Assembly (NCBI RefSeq): GCF_001401155.1
Contig: NZ_LJRO01000153.1
Coordinates: 265,949-329,948 of the forward strand
DNA: 64,000 bases
Direction: 5' to 3'
DNA from: Pseudomonas tremae
Lineage (GTDB): Bacteria > Pseudomonadota > Gammaproteobacteria > Pseudomonadales > Pseudomonadaceae
Shown here: positions 16,710-25,723 of the stretch, piece by piece
How positions within the stretch are numbered: the first letter of the stretch is position 1
Layout of the letters: each line of letters begins with the position of its first letter
Notes under the pieces: generated by a model
The model's database searches: none
The model's input: the letters and a program-made list of their open reading frames with translations, nothing else
What the model was told of the DNA's origin: nothing
Made by a program: the position numbers and the translations under genes

Positions 16710-18237
16710 TCCGATCACGTTCGGCGAACATGCCTTGCGTATCGAAGACATGTTGACCCTGGCCAATCGCCAGGCACCCGGCGTGCTGCAGAACGACGCC
16801 GCGTTTCGCGCACGCATCGCACGGGGCGCAAGGTTTCTGGACTCGTTGCTGGCCAGGGAAGGCGTTATCTACGGCGTCACTACAGGTTACGGCGACTCCT
16901 GCGTGGTAGCCGTACCGCCGGAGCATGTGGAGGCACTGCCACGTCATCTGTACACCTTTCACGGCTGCGGGCTGGGCAAGTTGCTGGATGAGCAAACAAC
17001 CCGAGCAGTGCTGGCAGCGCGCTTGCAGTCATTGTGTCAGGGCGTTTCCGGGGTCAGGATCGAACTGCTCGAGCGTCTGCAGGCGTTTATCGATGAGGAC
17101 GTCCTGCCGCTGATCCCGGAAGAAGGCTCGGTAGGCGCAAGTGGCGATCTGACGCCGCTGTCCTATGTAGCCGCGACCCTGTCCGGCGAGCGCGACGTCA
17201 TGTTTCGCGGTGAACGCAGGCAGGCCGTTGATGTACATCGCGAGCTGGGCTGGACACCGCTGGTGCTGCGTCCCAAAGAGGCGCTGGCGCTGATGAACGG
17301 CACCGCAGTCATGACCGGCATTGCCTGCCTGGCGTTTGCCCGCGCCGATTACCTGCTGCAACTGGCAACCCGTATCACCGCCATGAACGTGGTGGCACTG
17401 CAAGGCAACCCGGAGCATTTCGACGAACGCCTGTTCGCCGCCAAGCCGCATCCCGGCCAGATGCAAGTGGCGGCGTGGCTGCGCCAGGACCTCGCCATCG
17501 ACGCGCCGACCGCCCCATTGCACCGTTTGCAGGACCGCTACTCACTGCGCTGCGCGCCGCATGTGCTGGGCGTGCTGGCTGACAGCCTGAACTGGTTGCG
17601 CTCGTTCATCGAGATCGAACTGAACAGCGCCAACGACAACCCGATCATCGACGCCGAAGCCGAACGCGTGTTGCACGGTGGGCACTTCTACGGTGGGCAT
17701 ATCGCCTTTGCGATGGACAGCCTGAAAACCCTGGTGGCCAATGTGGCGGACCTGCTTGACCGACAACTGGCGCTGCTGGTCGACGAGCGCTATAACCACG
17801 GTCTGCCAAGCAACCTGTCAGGTGCCAGCGCCGAGCGGGCAATGCTCAATCACGGCTTCAAGGCGGTGCAGATCGGCACCAGCGCCTGGACTGCCGAAGC
17901 GTTGAAAAACACCATGCCGGCCAGCGTGTTCTCGCGCTCCACCGAGTGCCACAATCAGGACAAAGTGAGCATGGGCACCATCGCCGCGCGGGACGCCATC
18001 CGGGTGCTGGAACTGACCGAACAGGTGGCCGCGGCTACGCTGATCGCTGCCAATCAGGGCATCTGGCTGCGCAGCAAGGCTGCCGATGCGCGGCCGCTGC
18101 CGCCGGCCCTGGCCGCCATGCACGATCAGTTGAGCAAGGATTTCGCCCCTGTCATAGAGGACCGGGCACTGGAAGGCGAATTGCGCCTGTGCCTGAAACA
18201 CATCGCCAACCGCCGCTGGAGGTTGCATGCGCAGTAA
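16693..18237 (+). CDS. Aromatic amino acid ammonia-lyase (MIO family)
   Basis: A 514-residue member of the histidine/phenylalanine/tyrosine ammonia-lyase family. The Ala-Ser-Gly triad that cyclises to the MIO cofactor is A149-S150-G151 in VGASGDLTPLSY, and the catalytic tyrosine loop is YGVTTGYGDS near residue 60. The product would be a cinnamate or coumarate acting as aryl starter for the polyene. The substrate-selectivity pair reads F89-H90, which is neither the usual HAL (Ser-His) nor the usual TAL or PAL pattern. It is distinct from hutH because it sits inside the pigment operon. It overlaps both neighbours (17 and 11 bases). Confidence 0.88.
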   Translation: MNQAPDPITFGEHALRIEDMLTLANRQAPGVLQNDAAFRARIARGARFLDSLLAREGVIYGVTTGYGDSCVVAVPPEHVEALPRHLYTFHGCGLGKLLDEQTTRAVLAARLQSLCQGVSGVRIELLERLQAFIDEDVLPLIPEEGSVGASGDLTPLSYVAATLSGERDVMFRGERRQAVDVHRELGWTPLVLRPKEALALMNGTAVMTGIACLAFARADYLLQLATRITAMNVVALQGNPEHFDERLFAAKPHPGQMQVAAWLRQDLAIDAPTAPLHRLQDRYSLRCAPHVLGVLADSLNWLRSFIEIELNSANDNPIIDAEAERVLHGGHFYGGHIAFAMDSLKTLVANVADLLDRQLALLVDERYNHGLPSNLSGASAERAMLNHGFKAVQIGTSAWTAEALKNTMPASVFSRSTECHNQDKVSMGTIAARDAIRVLELTEQVAAATLIAANQGIWLRSKAADARPLPPALAAMHDQLSKDFAPVIEDRALEGELRLCLKHIANRRWRLHAQ

Positions 18238-18652
18238 AGGCTTTCTGCACGTCGACACCGAAATCGTGGTGCCGTTTTTCGACGTCGACATGATGAACAT
18301 CGTCTGGCACGGCAACTACGTCAAATACCTTGAGGTCGCGCGCTGCGCTTTGCTGGACCATATCGGGCATAACTACATGCAGATGCTCGAATCCGGTTAT
18401 GGTTGGCCAGTGATCGACCTGCAATTGCGCTACGTGCGAAGCACCGTGTTCGGCCAGACGCTGAACGTGCGCGCCAGTCTGGTGGAATGGGAGAACCGTC
18501 TGAAGATCAACTACCTGATCACCGATGCACACACCGGGGAGCGACTGACGCGCGCCAGTACGGTGCAGGTCGCCGTGGACAGCCAAAGCCGCGAGATGCA
18601 GATGGTCTCGCCTCAGGTCTTTATCGATGCCGTAAAGAGAGCCCTGCCATGA
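18227..18652 (+). CDS. Hotdog acyl-ACP/CoA thioesterase (YbgC-like)
   Basis: A 141-residue 4-hydroxybenzoyl-CoA thioesterase-type hotdog protein. The motif FFDVDMMNIVWHGNYVKYLE near residues 17-36 carries the catalytic aspartate. A GGAGG lies just before the ATG at 18227. In this cluster it may release the finished polyenoic acid or edit misprimed carrier proteins. It overlaps the lyase gene by 11 bases and the next by four. Confidence 0.85.
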   Translation: MRSKGFLHVDTEIVVPFFDVDMMNIVWHGNYVKYLEVARCALLDHIGHNYMQMLESGYGWPVIDLQLRYVRSTVFGQTLNVRASLVEWENRLKINYLITDAHTGERLTRASTVQVAVDSQSREMQMVSPQVFIDAVKRALP

Positions 18653-19263
18653 CCCGACCGTTTCGTACGTTGCTGCTGCTGGGTTTGCTGGGCCTGTCTT
18701 CACTGGCCCAGGCTTTCGACCTGCAGCAGTTGAGCGACCAGCTCGCCAAACCTGCGGTGGTGCAAGGCCGCTTCATTCAGGAAAAGCATTTGCGCGCCCT
18801 GCCGCAGCCGCTGCTCAGCAAAGGGCGCTTTGTCCTCGCCAGAGATTTCGGCCTGCTCTGGTTGCTGGAGACACCGCTGAAACAGGATTACCGCATCACG
18901 GCCAGCGGCATTTCCCGCCGTGAAACCGTCGGCGACGTCAGCACCTGGAAACCGGTGCCGAACAAGAACGCCGGTGCCGAGCAGAACCGCCTGTTCCTCT
19001 CCGTGCTGCAGGGTGACAGCAGCGGCCTGCAACGGGATTTCGACTTGCAGCTCAAAGGCGATGCGAGTGCATGGCAACTGACTCTGGTGCCGCGCTCGCT
19101 GTTGCTGCAACAGGTCTTCAAGCAGATCAACATCGATGGCGGCGAGCTGGTCCAGCGGATCGAACTGCTGGAAACCCAGGGCGACAGCACGGTTCTGAAA
19201 ATGATCGACAGCAGCAGCGCCCCGGCCCTGACAGATGCGCAGCGTAATGACTTCAGCAACTGA
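18649..19263 (+). CDS. LolA-like outer membrane lipoprotein carrier protein
   Basis: A 204-residue protein with a clear signal peptide (residues 1-23, MTRPFRTLLLLGLLGL, ending at AQA). The mature part resembles LolA-related carriers of pigment clusters, with QGRFIQEKHLRAL and the KGRFVLARDFGLLW strand motif. It should act in the periplasm, possibly chaperoning the lipid-linked polyene between the MMPL exporter and the outer membrane. It starts with an ATGA overlap. Confidence 0.82.
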   Translation: MTRPFRTLLLLGLLGLSSLAQAFDLQQLSDQLAKPAVVQGRFIQEKHLRALPQPLLSKGRFVLARDFGLLWLLETPLKQDYRITASGISRRETVGDVSTWKPVPNKNAGAEQNRLFLSVLQGDSSGLQRDFDLQLKGDASAWQLTLVPRSLLLQQVFKQINIDGGELVQRIELLETQGDSTVLKMIDSSSAPALTDAQRNDFSN

Positions 19264-21634
19264 GCGGCGACTGCCGCGACTGTTCCTGCTGATTCTGGCA
19301 GGCATTCTGGCGCTGGCCGTCTGGCAATGGCACGACCGTTCGCCGCTGTCGGCCAACCTCATGGAGCTGGTGCCGGGCACTGACAACGATGCGCTGGTAG
19401 AGAGCGCTGAAAAGCGCATGCAAGAGCCGCTCAACCGCGAAATGCTGGTGCTGGTGGGGCATACAGATCGCCAGCAAGCCGTCGAGCTGGCCCGCAAACT
19501 GGGCGAGCAATGGCAGGCGAGCGGTCTGTTCGAGAAGGTTCAGTGGACGCTGCAGGCTGACCTGCCAGCTTTGCGCACCCAGTTGCTGAAAGGCCGTATT
19601 GCGATGTTGCCGGCAGCGGATCGGGCACTGTTGATCGAAGACCCGAAAACCTTCATCGAGCAACGCGTGCAGACCCTGTTCGACCCGTTCGCCGGTTTCA
19701 GCCTGGTGCCGAGCCAGGATGACTGGCTGGGCCTTACCGGACGCATTCAGAACGGCCTGCCAAAACAGGGCTCGGTCGAACCCGACTTGGCCAGTGGCGC
19801 GTTGATTGCTACCGCCGAGGGCAAAAGCTGGGTGCTGCTGCGCTCGCGAACCCGCAGCGATGCGTTCGACATGCACCTGCCCGGTCAGGTCGCCGACCTG
19901 CTGGCGCAGGCCCGAGTGCAGGCGAGCGACGCCGGTGGCCAGTTGCTTGCAGCCAGCGGCCTGCTTTACGCGGCAGACGGCCAGAAGCAGGCCAGCCGGG
20001 AAATTACTTGGGTTGGCGGCGGTGCTACGGCAGGTATTTTGTTACTGCTGTTGCTGGCCTTCCGGCGCTGGAGTGTGCTGCTGGCATTCGTCCCGGTGGT
20101 GGTCGGCATGCTGTTTGGCGCAGTCGCCTGCGTGGCATTTTTCGGCAACATGCATGTCATGACATTGGTGCTGGGCTCCAGCCTGATCGGCGTGGCCGTG
20201 GATTACCCGCTGCATTACCTGTCCAAAAGCTGGAGCATGAAGCCTTGGCGCAGCTGGCCTGCGTTGCGCCTGACGCTGCCCGGCCTGAGCCTGAGCCTGA
20301 TCACCAGCTGCATCGGCTACCTTGCACTGGCCTGGACGCCCTTCCCGGCACTGACGCAAATTGCTGTGTTCTCGGCTGCAGGCCTTGTGGGCGCCTACCT
20401 GACAGCGGTGTGCCTGCTGCCCGCGCTGCTCGCAAACGTAGAGATCCGTCCTGCGCAATGGCCATTGAGGCTGGCACAGCAGATGCTCGATTGCCGGGCT
20501 GCACTGCTGCAACGCATCAACACGCCGATCCTGCTGGTACTGCTGCTGGCCTTTTGTGCCGGAGGCATCTGGCACCTGACCACCAAGAACGATATCCGCC
20601 AATGGGTAGCTGCCCCTCAGGCGCTGACCGACGAAGCCCAGACCATCGCGCAAATCACCGGCTATCAACCGACCAGCCAGTTCTTTCTGGTGCGCGGCAA
20701 GGATCAGCAGCAGTTGCTGGATCGCCAGACGGCGTTGACCCAGCGGCTTGATCAACTGGTGAGCATGGACAAGCTGCAGGGCTACATGGCGATCAACCAG
20801 TTGCTCGACTCGCCGGCCGAGCAGCAGGCGACCCGCGACGCTCTGAGCAAACTGCCGCAGTACTGGGGGCCGCTGGTGCAACTCGGCGTGCCGGCCAACG
20901 CCTTGAAGGCCGAACTCGCCCAACTGCAGGCCCTGCCGAAGCAAGACATCGATGGTGCGCTGCAAGGCCCGCTGAGCGAGCCGTGGCGCACACTCTGGCT
21001 GGGCGCCATCGACAACCCTGAAGGCGGCGTTGCGGGAATCGTCAGTCTGCGCGGCCTGAACAGCATGGCGTTATTGCGCGTGCAGGCTATCGGGCTGGAA
21101 GGCGTGCAACTGGTTGACCGCCTTGGCGAACTCAATGACGTGTTCGCTCACACGCAGATCAGCGCCGCCGAGCTGAAACTGGCTTCATGCCTGTTGATCG
21201 TCCTGCTGCTGATTGTCCCGTTCGGCTTCAATGGCGCATTGCGCATCGTCGCGCTGCCTCTGCTGGCAGCGTTGTGCAGCCTCGCCAGCCTGGGTTGGCT
21301 TGGCCAGCCGTTGACCCTGTTCAGCCTGTTCGGCCTGCTGTTGGTCACCGCAATCAGCGTCGATTACGCCATCCTGATGCGCGAACAGGTCGGAGGGGCC
21401 GCAGTCAGCCTGCTTGGCACGCTGCTGGCGGCCGTCACCACCTGGCTGTCGTTCGGCCTGCTGGCGGTTTCCGGCACTCCGGCGATCAGCAATTTCGGGC
21501 TATCGGTCAGCCTGGGGCTGGCCTTCAGCTTTTTGCTCGCACCGTGGGCCAGCCCGCGTCAAGACACTCATGTGCCCTTATCGTCCTCCCCTGCCTCCGT
21601 CAAATCGGAAAGGAACAGCCGTGCCCATCATTGA
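19247..21634 (+). CDS. MMPL/RND family exporter
   Basis: A protein of about 795 residues with an N-terminal span (residues about 12-28), a large periplasmic loop and two blocks of five to six membrane helices each (about 245-390 and 640-770), which is the architecture of MMPL/HAE lipid exporters. In aryl polyene clusters it is expected to move the lipid-linked pigment out of the inner membrane. ATG at 19247 was chosen; ATG at 19235 is equally in frame and neither has a strong ribosome binding site. It overlaps the LolA-like gene by 17 bases. Confidence 0.85.
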   Translation: MTSATERRLPRLFLLILAGILALAVWQWHDRSPLSANLMELVPGTDNDALVESAEKRMQEPLNREMLVLVGHTDRQQAVELARKLGEQWQASGLFEKVQWTLQADLPALRTQLLKGRIAMLPAADRALLIEDPKTFIEQRVQTLFDPFAGFSLVPSQDDWLGLTGRIQNGLPKQGSVEPDLASGALIATAEGKSWVLLRSRTRSDAFDMHLPGQVADLLAQARVQASDAGGQLLAASGLLYAADGQKQASREITWVGGGATAGILLLLLLAFRRWSVLLAFVPVVVGMLFGAVACVAFFGNMHVMTLVLGSSLIGVAVDYPLHYLSKSWSMKPWRSWPALRLTLPGLSLSLITSCIGYLALAWTPFPALTQIAVFSAAGLVGAYLTAVCLLPALLANVEIRPAQWPLRLAQQMLDCRAALLQRINTPILLVLLLAFCAGGIWHLTTKNDIRQWVAAPQALTDEAQTIAQITGYQPTSQFFLVRGKDQQQLLDRQTALTQRLDQLVSMDKLQGYMAINQLLDSPAEQQATRDALSKLPQYWGPLVQLGVPANALKAELAQLQALPKQDIDGALQGPLSEPWRTLWLGAIDNPEGGVAGIVSLRGLNSMALLRVQAIGLEGVQLVDRLGELNDVFAHTQISAAELKLASCLLIVLLLIVPFGFNGALRIVALPLLAALCSLASLGWLGQPLTLFSLFGLLLVTAISVDYAILMREQVGGAAVSLLGTLLAAVTTWLSFGLLAVSGTPAISNFGLSVSLGLAFSFLLAPWASPRQDTHVPLSSSPASVKSERNSRAHH

Positions 21635-22868
21635 TAGGGAAATGCGTCAGGTCGTGGTCATCGGTGCCGGCCCCGCCGGTTCGATTGCGGCCGCGCTGCT
21701 AAAGCGCCAGGGTCATGACGTGCTGATCATCGAGCGCCAGCTTTTTCCGCGTTTTTCGATCGGCGAAAGCCTGCTCTGTCATTGCCTGGACTTCGTCGAA
21801 GAGGCGGGAATGCTCGACGCGGTGCAGGCTGCCGGTTTCCAGCGCAAGAATGGCGCAGCCTTCGCGCGCGGCGAGCAGTACAGCGATTTCGATTTCGGAG
21901 ACACCTTCAGTCACGGCAAGCCCACCACCTTCCAGGTACAGCGCAGCGAGTTCGATAAACTGCTGGCCGATCAGGCCGAGCTGCAAGGTGTGGAGATTCG
22001 CTATGAGGAGGAAATCATCAGCGCAGACGTCGATGGCGCGCAGCCTGTATTGCGGGTAAAGCGCGCAGATGGCAGCCAATACAGCGTGCAGTCTGCCTTT
22101 GTGCTGGACGCCAGCGGCTACGGTCGCGTGCTGCCGCGCCTGCTGGACCTGGAAGCACCTTCGGGTTTTCCGGTACGTCAGGCAGTGTTTACGCATGTCG
22201 AAGATCACATCGACAGCCCACCCTTTGATCGTCAGAAAATCCTTGTCAGCATCCACCCGCAGCACAGCGACGTGTGGTTCTGGACGATCCCGTTCAGCGA
22301 GGGCCGTTGCTCGGTGGGCGTGGTGGCCTGCGCCGAGCGCTTCAAGGACAAGCCCGACGACCTGGACGCCTGCCTGCGAGCCTTTATCGATGAAACACCG
22401 CAACTGGCGAATGTGCTGAAAAATGCCGTCTGGGATACGCCTGCCAGAACCATCGGCGGCTACTCTGCCAACGTCAAAACGCTGCACGGCAAGGGCTTCG
22501 CGCTGCTGGGCAACGCTGCAGAGTTCCTCGATCCGGTGTTCTCTTCGGGCGTGACCATCGCCATGCGTTCAGCGAGCATGGCGGCCGGCGTCCTGAGCCG
22601 GCAGTTGCAGGGCGAGCCTGTGGATTGGGAAAGCGAATTTGCCATCCCGCTGAAACGTGGCATCGACACCTTCCGGGCCTATGTCGAAGGCTGGTACGAC
22701 GGCACCTTCCAGAGCGTCATCTTCTACCCCGGCAGCGCTCCGGACATTCGCCGCATGATCAGCTCGATTCTGGCCGGCTATGCTTGGGACGAGCGCAACC
22801 CGTTCGTCAGCGAACCCAAGCGACGCCTGCGCACGCTGTCGGAAATCTGTGCGGACAGTGGCTCATGA
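21621..22868 (+). CDS. FAD-dependent oxidoreductase with halogenase hallmarks
   Basis: A 415-residue flavoprotein. The FAD-binding GAGPAGS lies at residues 15-21. PRFSIGESLL at 43-52 is typical of flavin-dependent halogenases. WFWTIP at residues 219-224 fits the WxWxIP halogenase motif. K76, in QRKNGAAF, lies where the catalytic lysine of phenol/pyrrole halogenases is expected. Related enzymes are found in xanthomonadin clusters, whose pigments are brominated. A hydroxylase or reductase role cannot be excluded. The GTG at 21621 was chosen because GGAAAGGAA sits just upstream; ATG seven codons later is the alternative. Confidence 0.72.
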   Translation: MPIIDREMRQVVVIGAGPAGSIAAALLKRQGHDVLIIERQLFPRFSIGESLLCHCLDFVEEAGMLDAVQAAGFQRKNGAAFARGEQYSDFDFGDTFSHGKPTTFQVQRSEFDKLLADQAELQGVEIRYEEEIISADVDGAQPVLRVKRADGSQYSVQSAFVLDASGYGRVLPRLLDLEAPSGFPVRQAVFTHVEDHIDSPPFDRQKILVSIHPQHSDVWFWTIPFSEGRCSVGVVACAERFKDKPDDLDACLRAFIDETPQLANVLKNAVWDTPARTIGGYSANVKTLHGKGFALLGNAAEFLDPVFSSGVTIAMRSASMAAGVLSRQLQGEPVDWESEFAIPLKRGIDTFRAYVEGWYDGTFQSVIFYPGSAPDIRRMISSILAGYAWDERNPFVSEPKRRLRTLSEICADSGS

Positions 22869-23596
22869 CTCGACCGTTCCTGAGCGACAGCTACGTCGAG
22901 GAAACCCGCTTCGGGCTGTGGTTTCTGCGCAGCCATACCTGGCAACACCGCGTGCTGCGCGTCGCGATCGACGACCTGCGCACGCTGTTTTCAAGCCCGC
23001 CACCGGTTGCGCCGGTCTTGCTGGATGCCGGTTGCGGGCAGGGCAAGTCGTTCCAGCACCTGAGCAAGGTCTTCAAGCCGTCCAGGCTGATCGGTGTCGA
23101 CGCCGATCCGCACAGCCTGAGCATGAGCCTCCAGGAAGCGGTTGCCAAAGGCATTGAGGTGGAGCTGATCGGCAGTGACTGCGCCGCCCTGCAATTGCCG
23201 GATGCCAGCGTCGATCTGCTGTTCTGTCATCAGACCTTCCATCATCTGGTCGAGCAGGAACAAGCGCTGGCCGAGTTTTTCAGGGTACTCAAGCCGGGCG
23301 GTTATCTGTTGTTCGCAGAGTCCACCGAGGCCTATATCGACACCTGGGTGATTCGCTGGCTGTTCCGTCACCCTATGCACGTTCAGAAAAGCGCCGATCA
23401 GTATCTGGACATGCTCCGCGAGCAGGGCTTCGAATTCGCCGCACATAATGTTTCCTACCCTTACCTGTGGTGGAGCCGCGCCAAGGATTTCGGCTTGCTG
23501 GAAGCCCTGAAACTGCGCAAGCCCAAACCATTCGGGCAACGAGAAGAAACCCTCGTCAATGTCGTGGCCCAAAAACCGTTGCGAGGTGACGCCTGA
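22865..23596 (+). CDS. SAM-dependent class I methyltransferase
   Basis: A 243-residue methyltransferase. Motif I is LLDAGCGQGKS (about residues 51-61), the acidic end of strand 2 is GVDADP and the post-I/motif IV region reads LLFCHQTFHHL. It may methylate the aryl hydroxyl or another ring position, as methylation of the head group is common in aryl polyenes. It overlaps the flavoenzyme gene by four bases and the lipoprotein gene by one. Confidence 0.85.
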   Translation: MTRPFLSDSYVEETRFGLWFLRSHTWQHRVLRVAIDDLRTLFSSPPPVAPVLLDAGCGQGKSFQHLSKVFKPSRLIGVDADPHSLSMSLQEAVAKGIEVELIGSDCAALQLPDASVDLLFCHQTFHHLVEQEQALAEFFRVLKPGGYLLFAESTEAYIDTWVIRWLFRHPMHVQKSADQYLDMLREQGFEFAAHNVSYPYLWWSRAKDFGLLEALKLRKPKPFGQREETLVNVVAQKPLRGDA

Positions 23597-24078
23597 TGAT
23601 CCGACTGCTGTTGCTGGTCTTTCTGTTGCTTGGCGGCTGCGCTGCACAGGCGCCACTGCCTGCTACCCCGCCGACCCTGCAATTGCCGATGCAACTGCAC
23701 ATCGAACGTCACCAGGCGGAGCAGAGCCAGGACTGGGTGCTGGTCATCCAGCGCGAACCGACCGGGCTACGTTGGTCGATGATGGACCCGATGGGCATTC
23801 CTCAGGCACGCCAGCTGCTGATCAACGGAGAGTGGCAGGCCGATGGTCTGCTGCCGCCCAACCCAGAGGCCCGCGAATTGTTTGCGGCATTGATGTTTGC
23901 CATGACGCCTGATCTGGAAATGCATGGCCGCTATCCCACGGCTTATCGCCAAGGCATGCAGCGCCGCCTGGATGACCGCTGGCTGGTTGAATACCAGTCG
24001 GCCAACGCGTTCACCATCCGCCTCAAGGACCATCTGAGCTACAAAGTGACCCCGCTGAACAACGGGACCGCGCCATGA
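23596..24078 (+). CDS. DUF3261-type lipoprotein of the aryl polyene operon
   Basis: A 160-residue lipoprotein. The signal peptide MIRLLLLVFLLLGGC has a lipobox LGGC with Cys15. The mature domain (residues 16-160) fits the DUF3261 family regularly found in aryl polyene clusters. It is probably outer-membrane anchored and part of the pigment export or insertion route; its exact role is unknown. Confidence 0.8.
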   Translation: MIRLLLLVFLLLGGCAAQAPLPATPPTLQLPMQLHIERHQAEQSQDWVLVIQREPTGLRWSMMDPMGIPQARQLLINGEWQADGLLPPNPEARELFAALMFAMTPDLEMHGRYPTAYRQGMQRRLDDRWLVEYQSANAFTIRLKDHLSYKVTPLNNGTAP

Positions 24079-25271
24079 CCGCCTACCTCAATGCGCTAGG
24101 GGTCATCTGTTCGCTGGGTGCAAGCCGAGAAGAAGTATCGCGCAGGCTGTTTGCCGGTGACAGCTCAGGCATGGTGGTCGAGAGCGGCTGGGTGCCAGAG
24201 CGTGCGCTGCCAGTCGGGGCGGTAAAGGCCGAACTGCCGGCCATGCCGCCAGCCATGAGTTCGCAACACAGCCGCAACAACCAGTTGCTGCTGGCCGCCG
24301 CCTTGCAAATCGAAGACGATATTCGGCTGGCCATCGAACGCTTCGGTGCAGCGCGCATCGGCGTCATCATCGGCACCAGCACTTCCGGCATCGACGAAGC
24401 GAGTAGCAGCATGGCGATCTGGCTGCGTGATAAAGCGTTCCCCGAACACTACGATTATCGCCAGCAGGAGCTGGGCGCACCGGCTGGTTTCCTTGCCAGC
24501 TGGCTGCAATTGACCGGCCCGGCCTACGTGATTTCCACCGCCTGCACATCCAGCGCACGCGCATTGCTCAGTGCTCGTCGGGCTCTGGACATGGGCCTGT
24601 GCGATGCCGTGCTGTGTGGCGGCGTCGACAGCCTGTGCAAGCTGACCCTCAACGGTTTCTCGGCGCTCGAAGCAATGTCGCCCCAGCTGTGCAATCCATT
24701 CTCGCGTCATCGAAACGGGATCAATATCGGCGAGGCGGCCGCGCTGTTTCTCATGACCCGAGAAGCTGGCAGCACGCATTCGGTTGCGCTGTTGGGCGCG
24801 GGCGCCAGTTGCGATGCTCACCACATATCAGCCCCCGAACCCAGCGGACGTGGCGCACAGAACGCCATGTTGCAGGCGTTGAGCAATGCCCGACTGGACG
24901 CCGCACAGATCGGCTATCTGAACCTGCATGGCACAGCAACGCCGCTCAACGATGCGATGGAAAGCCGTGCGGTGCAGGCCGTGTTCCCGGAGGGTGTGCC
25001 CTGCTCTTCGACCAAACCACTCAGCGGCCACACACTGGGCGCGGCCGGGGCGCTGGAAGCCGCCTTTTGCTGGCTGAGTCTGGCGCCGCACAACAGCCAA
25101 CAGGCCCTGCCGCCACACGTGTGGGACGGCGAGGCAGACCCACAGCTGCCTGCCCTGCAATGGACACTGCCGGGCACTCGCCTGGCCTCTGCCGACGCTC
25201 GCTACATGATGAGCAATTCCTTTGCCTTCGGTGGCAACAACATCAGCCTGATTATCGGAGATGCCCCATGA
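24075..25271 (+). CDS. Beta-ketoacyl-ACP synthase (ApeO-like)
   Basis: A 398-residue ketosynthase with the complete Cys-His-His triad: C157 in STACTSSA, H285 in LHGTATP and H319 in SGHTLGAAG. It is the likely catalytic partner of the chain length factor encoded 13 kb upstream at 10801 and would carry out the repeated elongation of the conjugated chain with malonyl-ACP. ATGA overlaps exist at both ends. Confidence 0.88.
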   Translation: MTAYLNALGVICSLGASREEVSRRLFAGDSSGMVVESGWVPERALPVGAVKAELPAMPPAMSSQHSRNNQLLLAAALQIEDDIRLAIERFGAARIGVIIGTSTSGIDEASSSMAIWLRDKAFPEHYDYRQQELGAPAGFLASWLQLTGPAYVISTACTSSARALLSARRALDMGLCDAVLCGGVDSLCKLTLNGFSALEAMSPQLCNPFSRHRNGINIGEAAALFLMTREAGSTHSVALLGAGASCDAHHISAPEPSGRGAQNAMLQALSNARLDAAQIGYLNLHGTATPLNDAMESRAVQAVFPEGVPCSSTKPLSGHTLGAAGALEAAFCWLSLAPHNSQQALPPHVWDGEADPQLPALQWTLPGTRLASADARYMMSNSFAFGGNNISLIIGDAP

Positions 25272-25723
25272 CCGAGTGGCCGCTCGCCGAACTTATTCCC
25301 CACGCTGGCGACATGATCCTTATCGATCAGGTGCTGGACTTTGACGCAGAGCAGATTCACACCCGTCTGACCGTGCGCGCCGACGGCCTGTTCAATCAGG
25401 CGGACGGCAGCCTGCCCGCCTGGCTCGGCGTAGAACTCATGGCACAAAGCGTGGCGGCCTTTGCCGGCTGCCAGGCGCGTATCAAGGGCGAAGCGGTCAA
25501 GCTGGGTTTTCTGCTCGGCAGCCGCAAGTTCGAATGCAATGTGGCGCGCTTCCCTCTGGGCAGCGAACTGCATATTCATGCCATACGCTCGCTGCAGGAT
25601 GACAGCGGCATGGGCGTCTTCGAATGCACCCTGACCGGCCCGGACATCACAGCGTTTGCCCGCCTCAATGTATATTGCCCAACCAACACTGCTGATTACC
25701 TGGCTGAAGGAGCCCCGGCATGA
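25268..25723 (+). CDS. Hotdog 3-hydroxyacyl-ACP dehydratase (ApeP-like)
   Basis: A 151-residue hotdog protein starting MTEWPLAELIPHAGDMILIDQVL, where the histidine of the PHAGDM motif and the downstream GVELMAQSVAAFAGCQ helix match the ApeP-type dehydratase. It should work with the dehydratase domain fused to the ligase at 13347 to remove water in each elongation cycle, keeping every double bond because no enoyl reductase is encoded. Confidence 0.83.
   Translation: MTEWPLAELIPHAGDMILIDQVLDFDAEQIHTRLTVRADGLFNQADGSLPAWLGVELMAQSVAAFAGCQARIKGEAVKLGFLLGSRKFECNVARFPLGSELHIHAIRSLQDDSGMGVFECTLTGPDITAFARLNVYCPTNTADYLAEGAPA

Noticed and set aside
16693..18237. Housekeeping histidine ammonia-lyase (hutH).
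   Set aside because: The gene is locked inside the pigment operon by overlaps on both sides and has Phe-His instead of Ser-His at the selectivity positions; no other hut genes are nearby.
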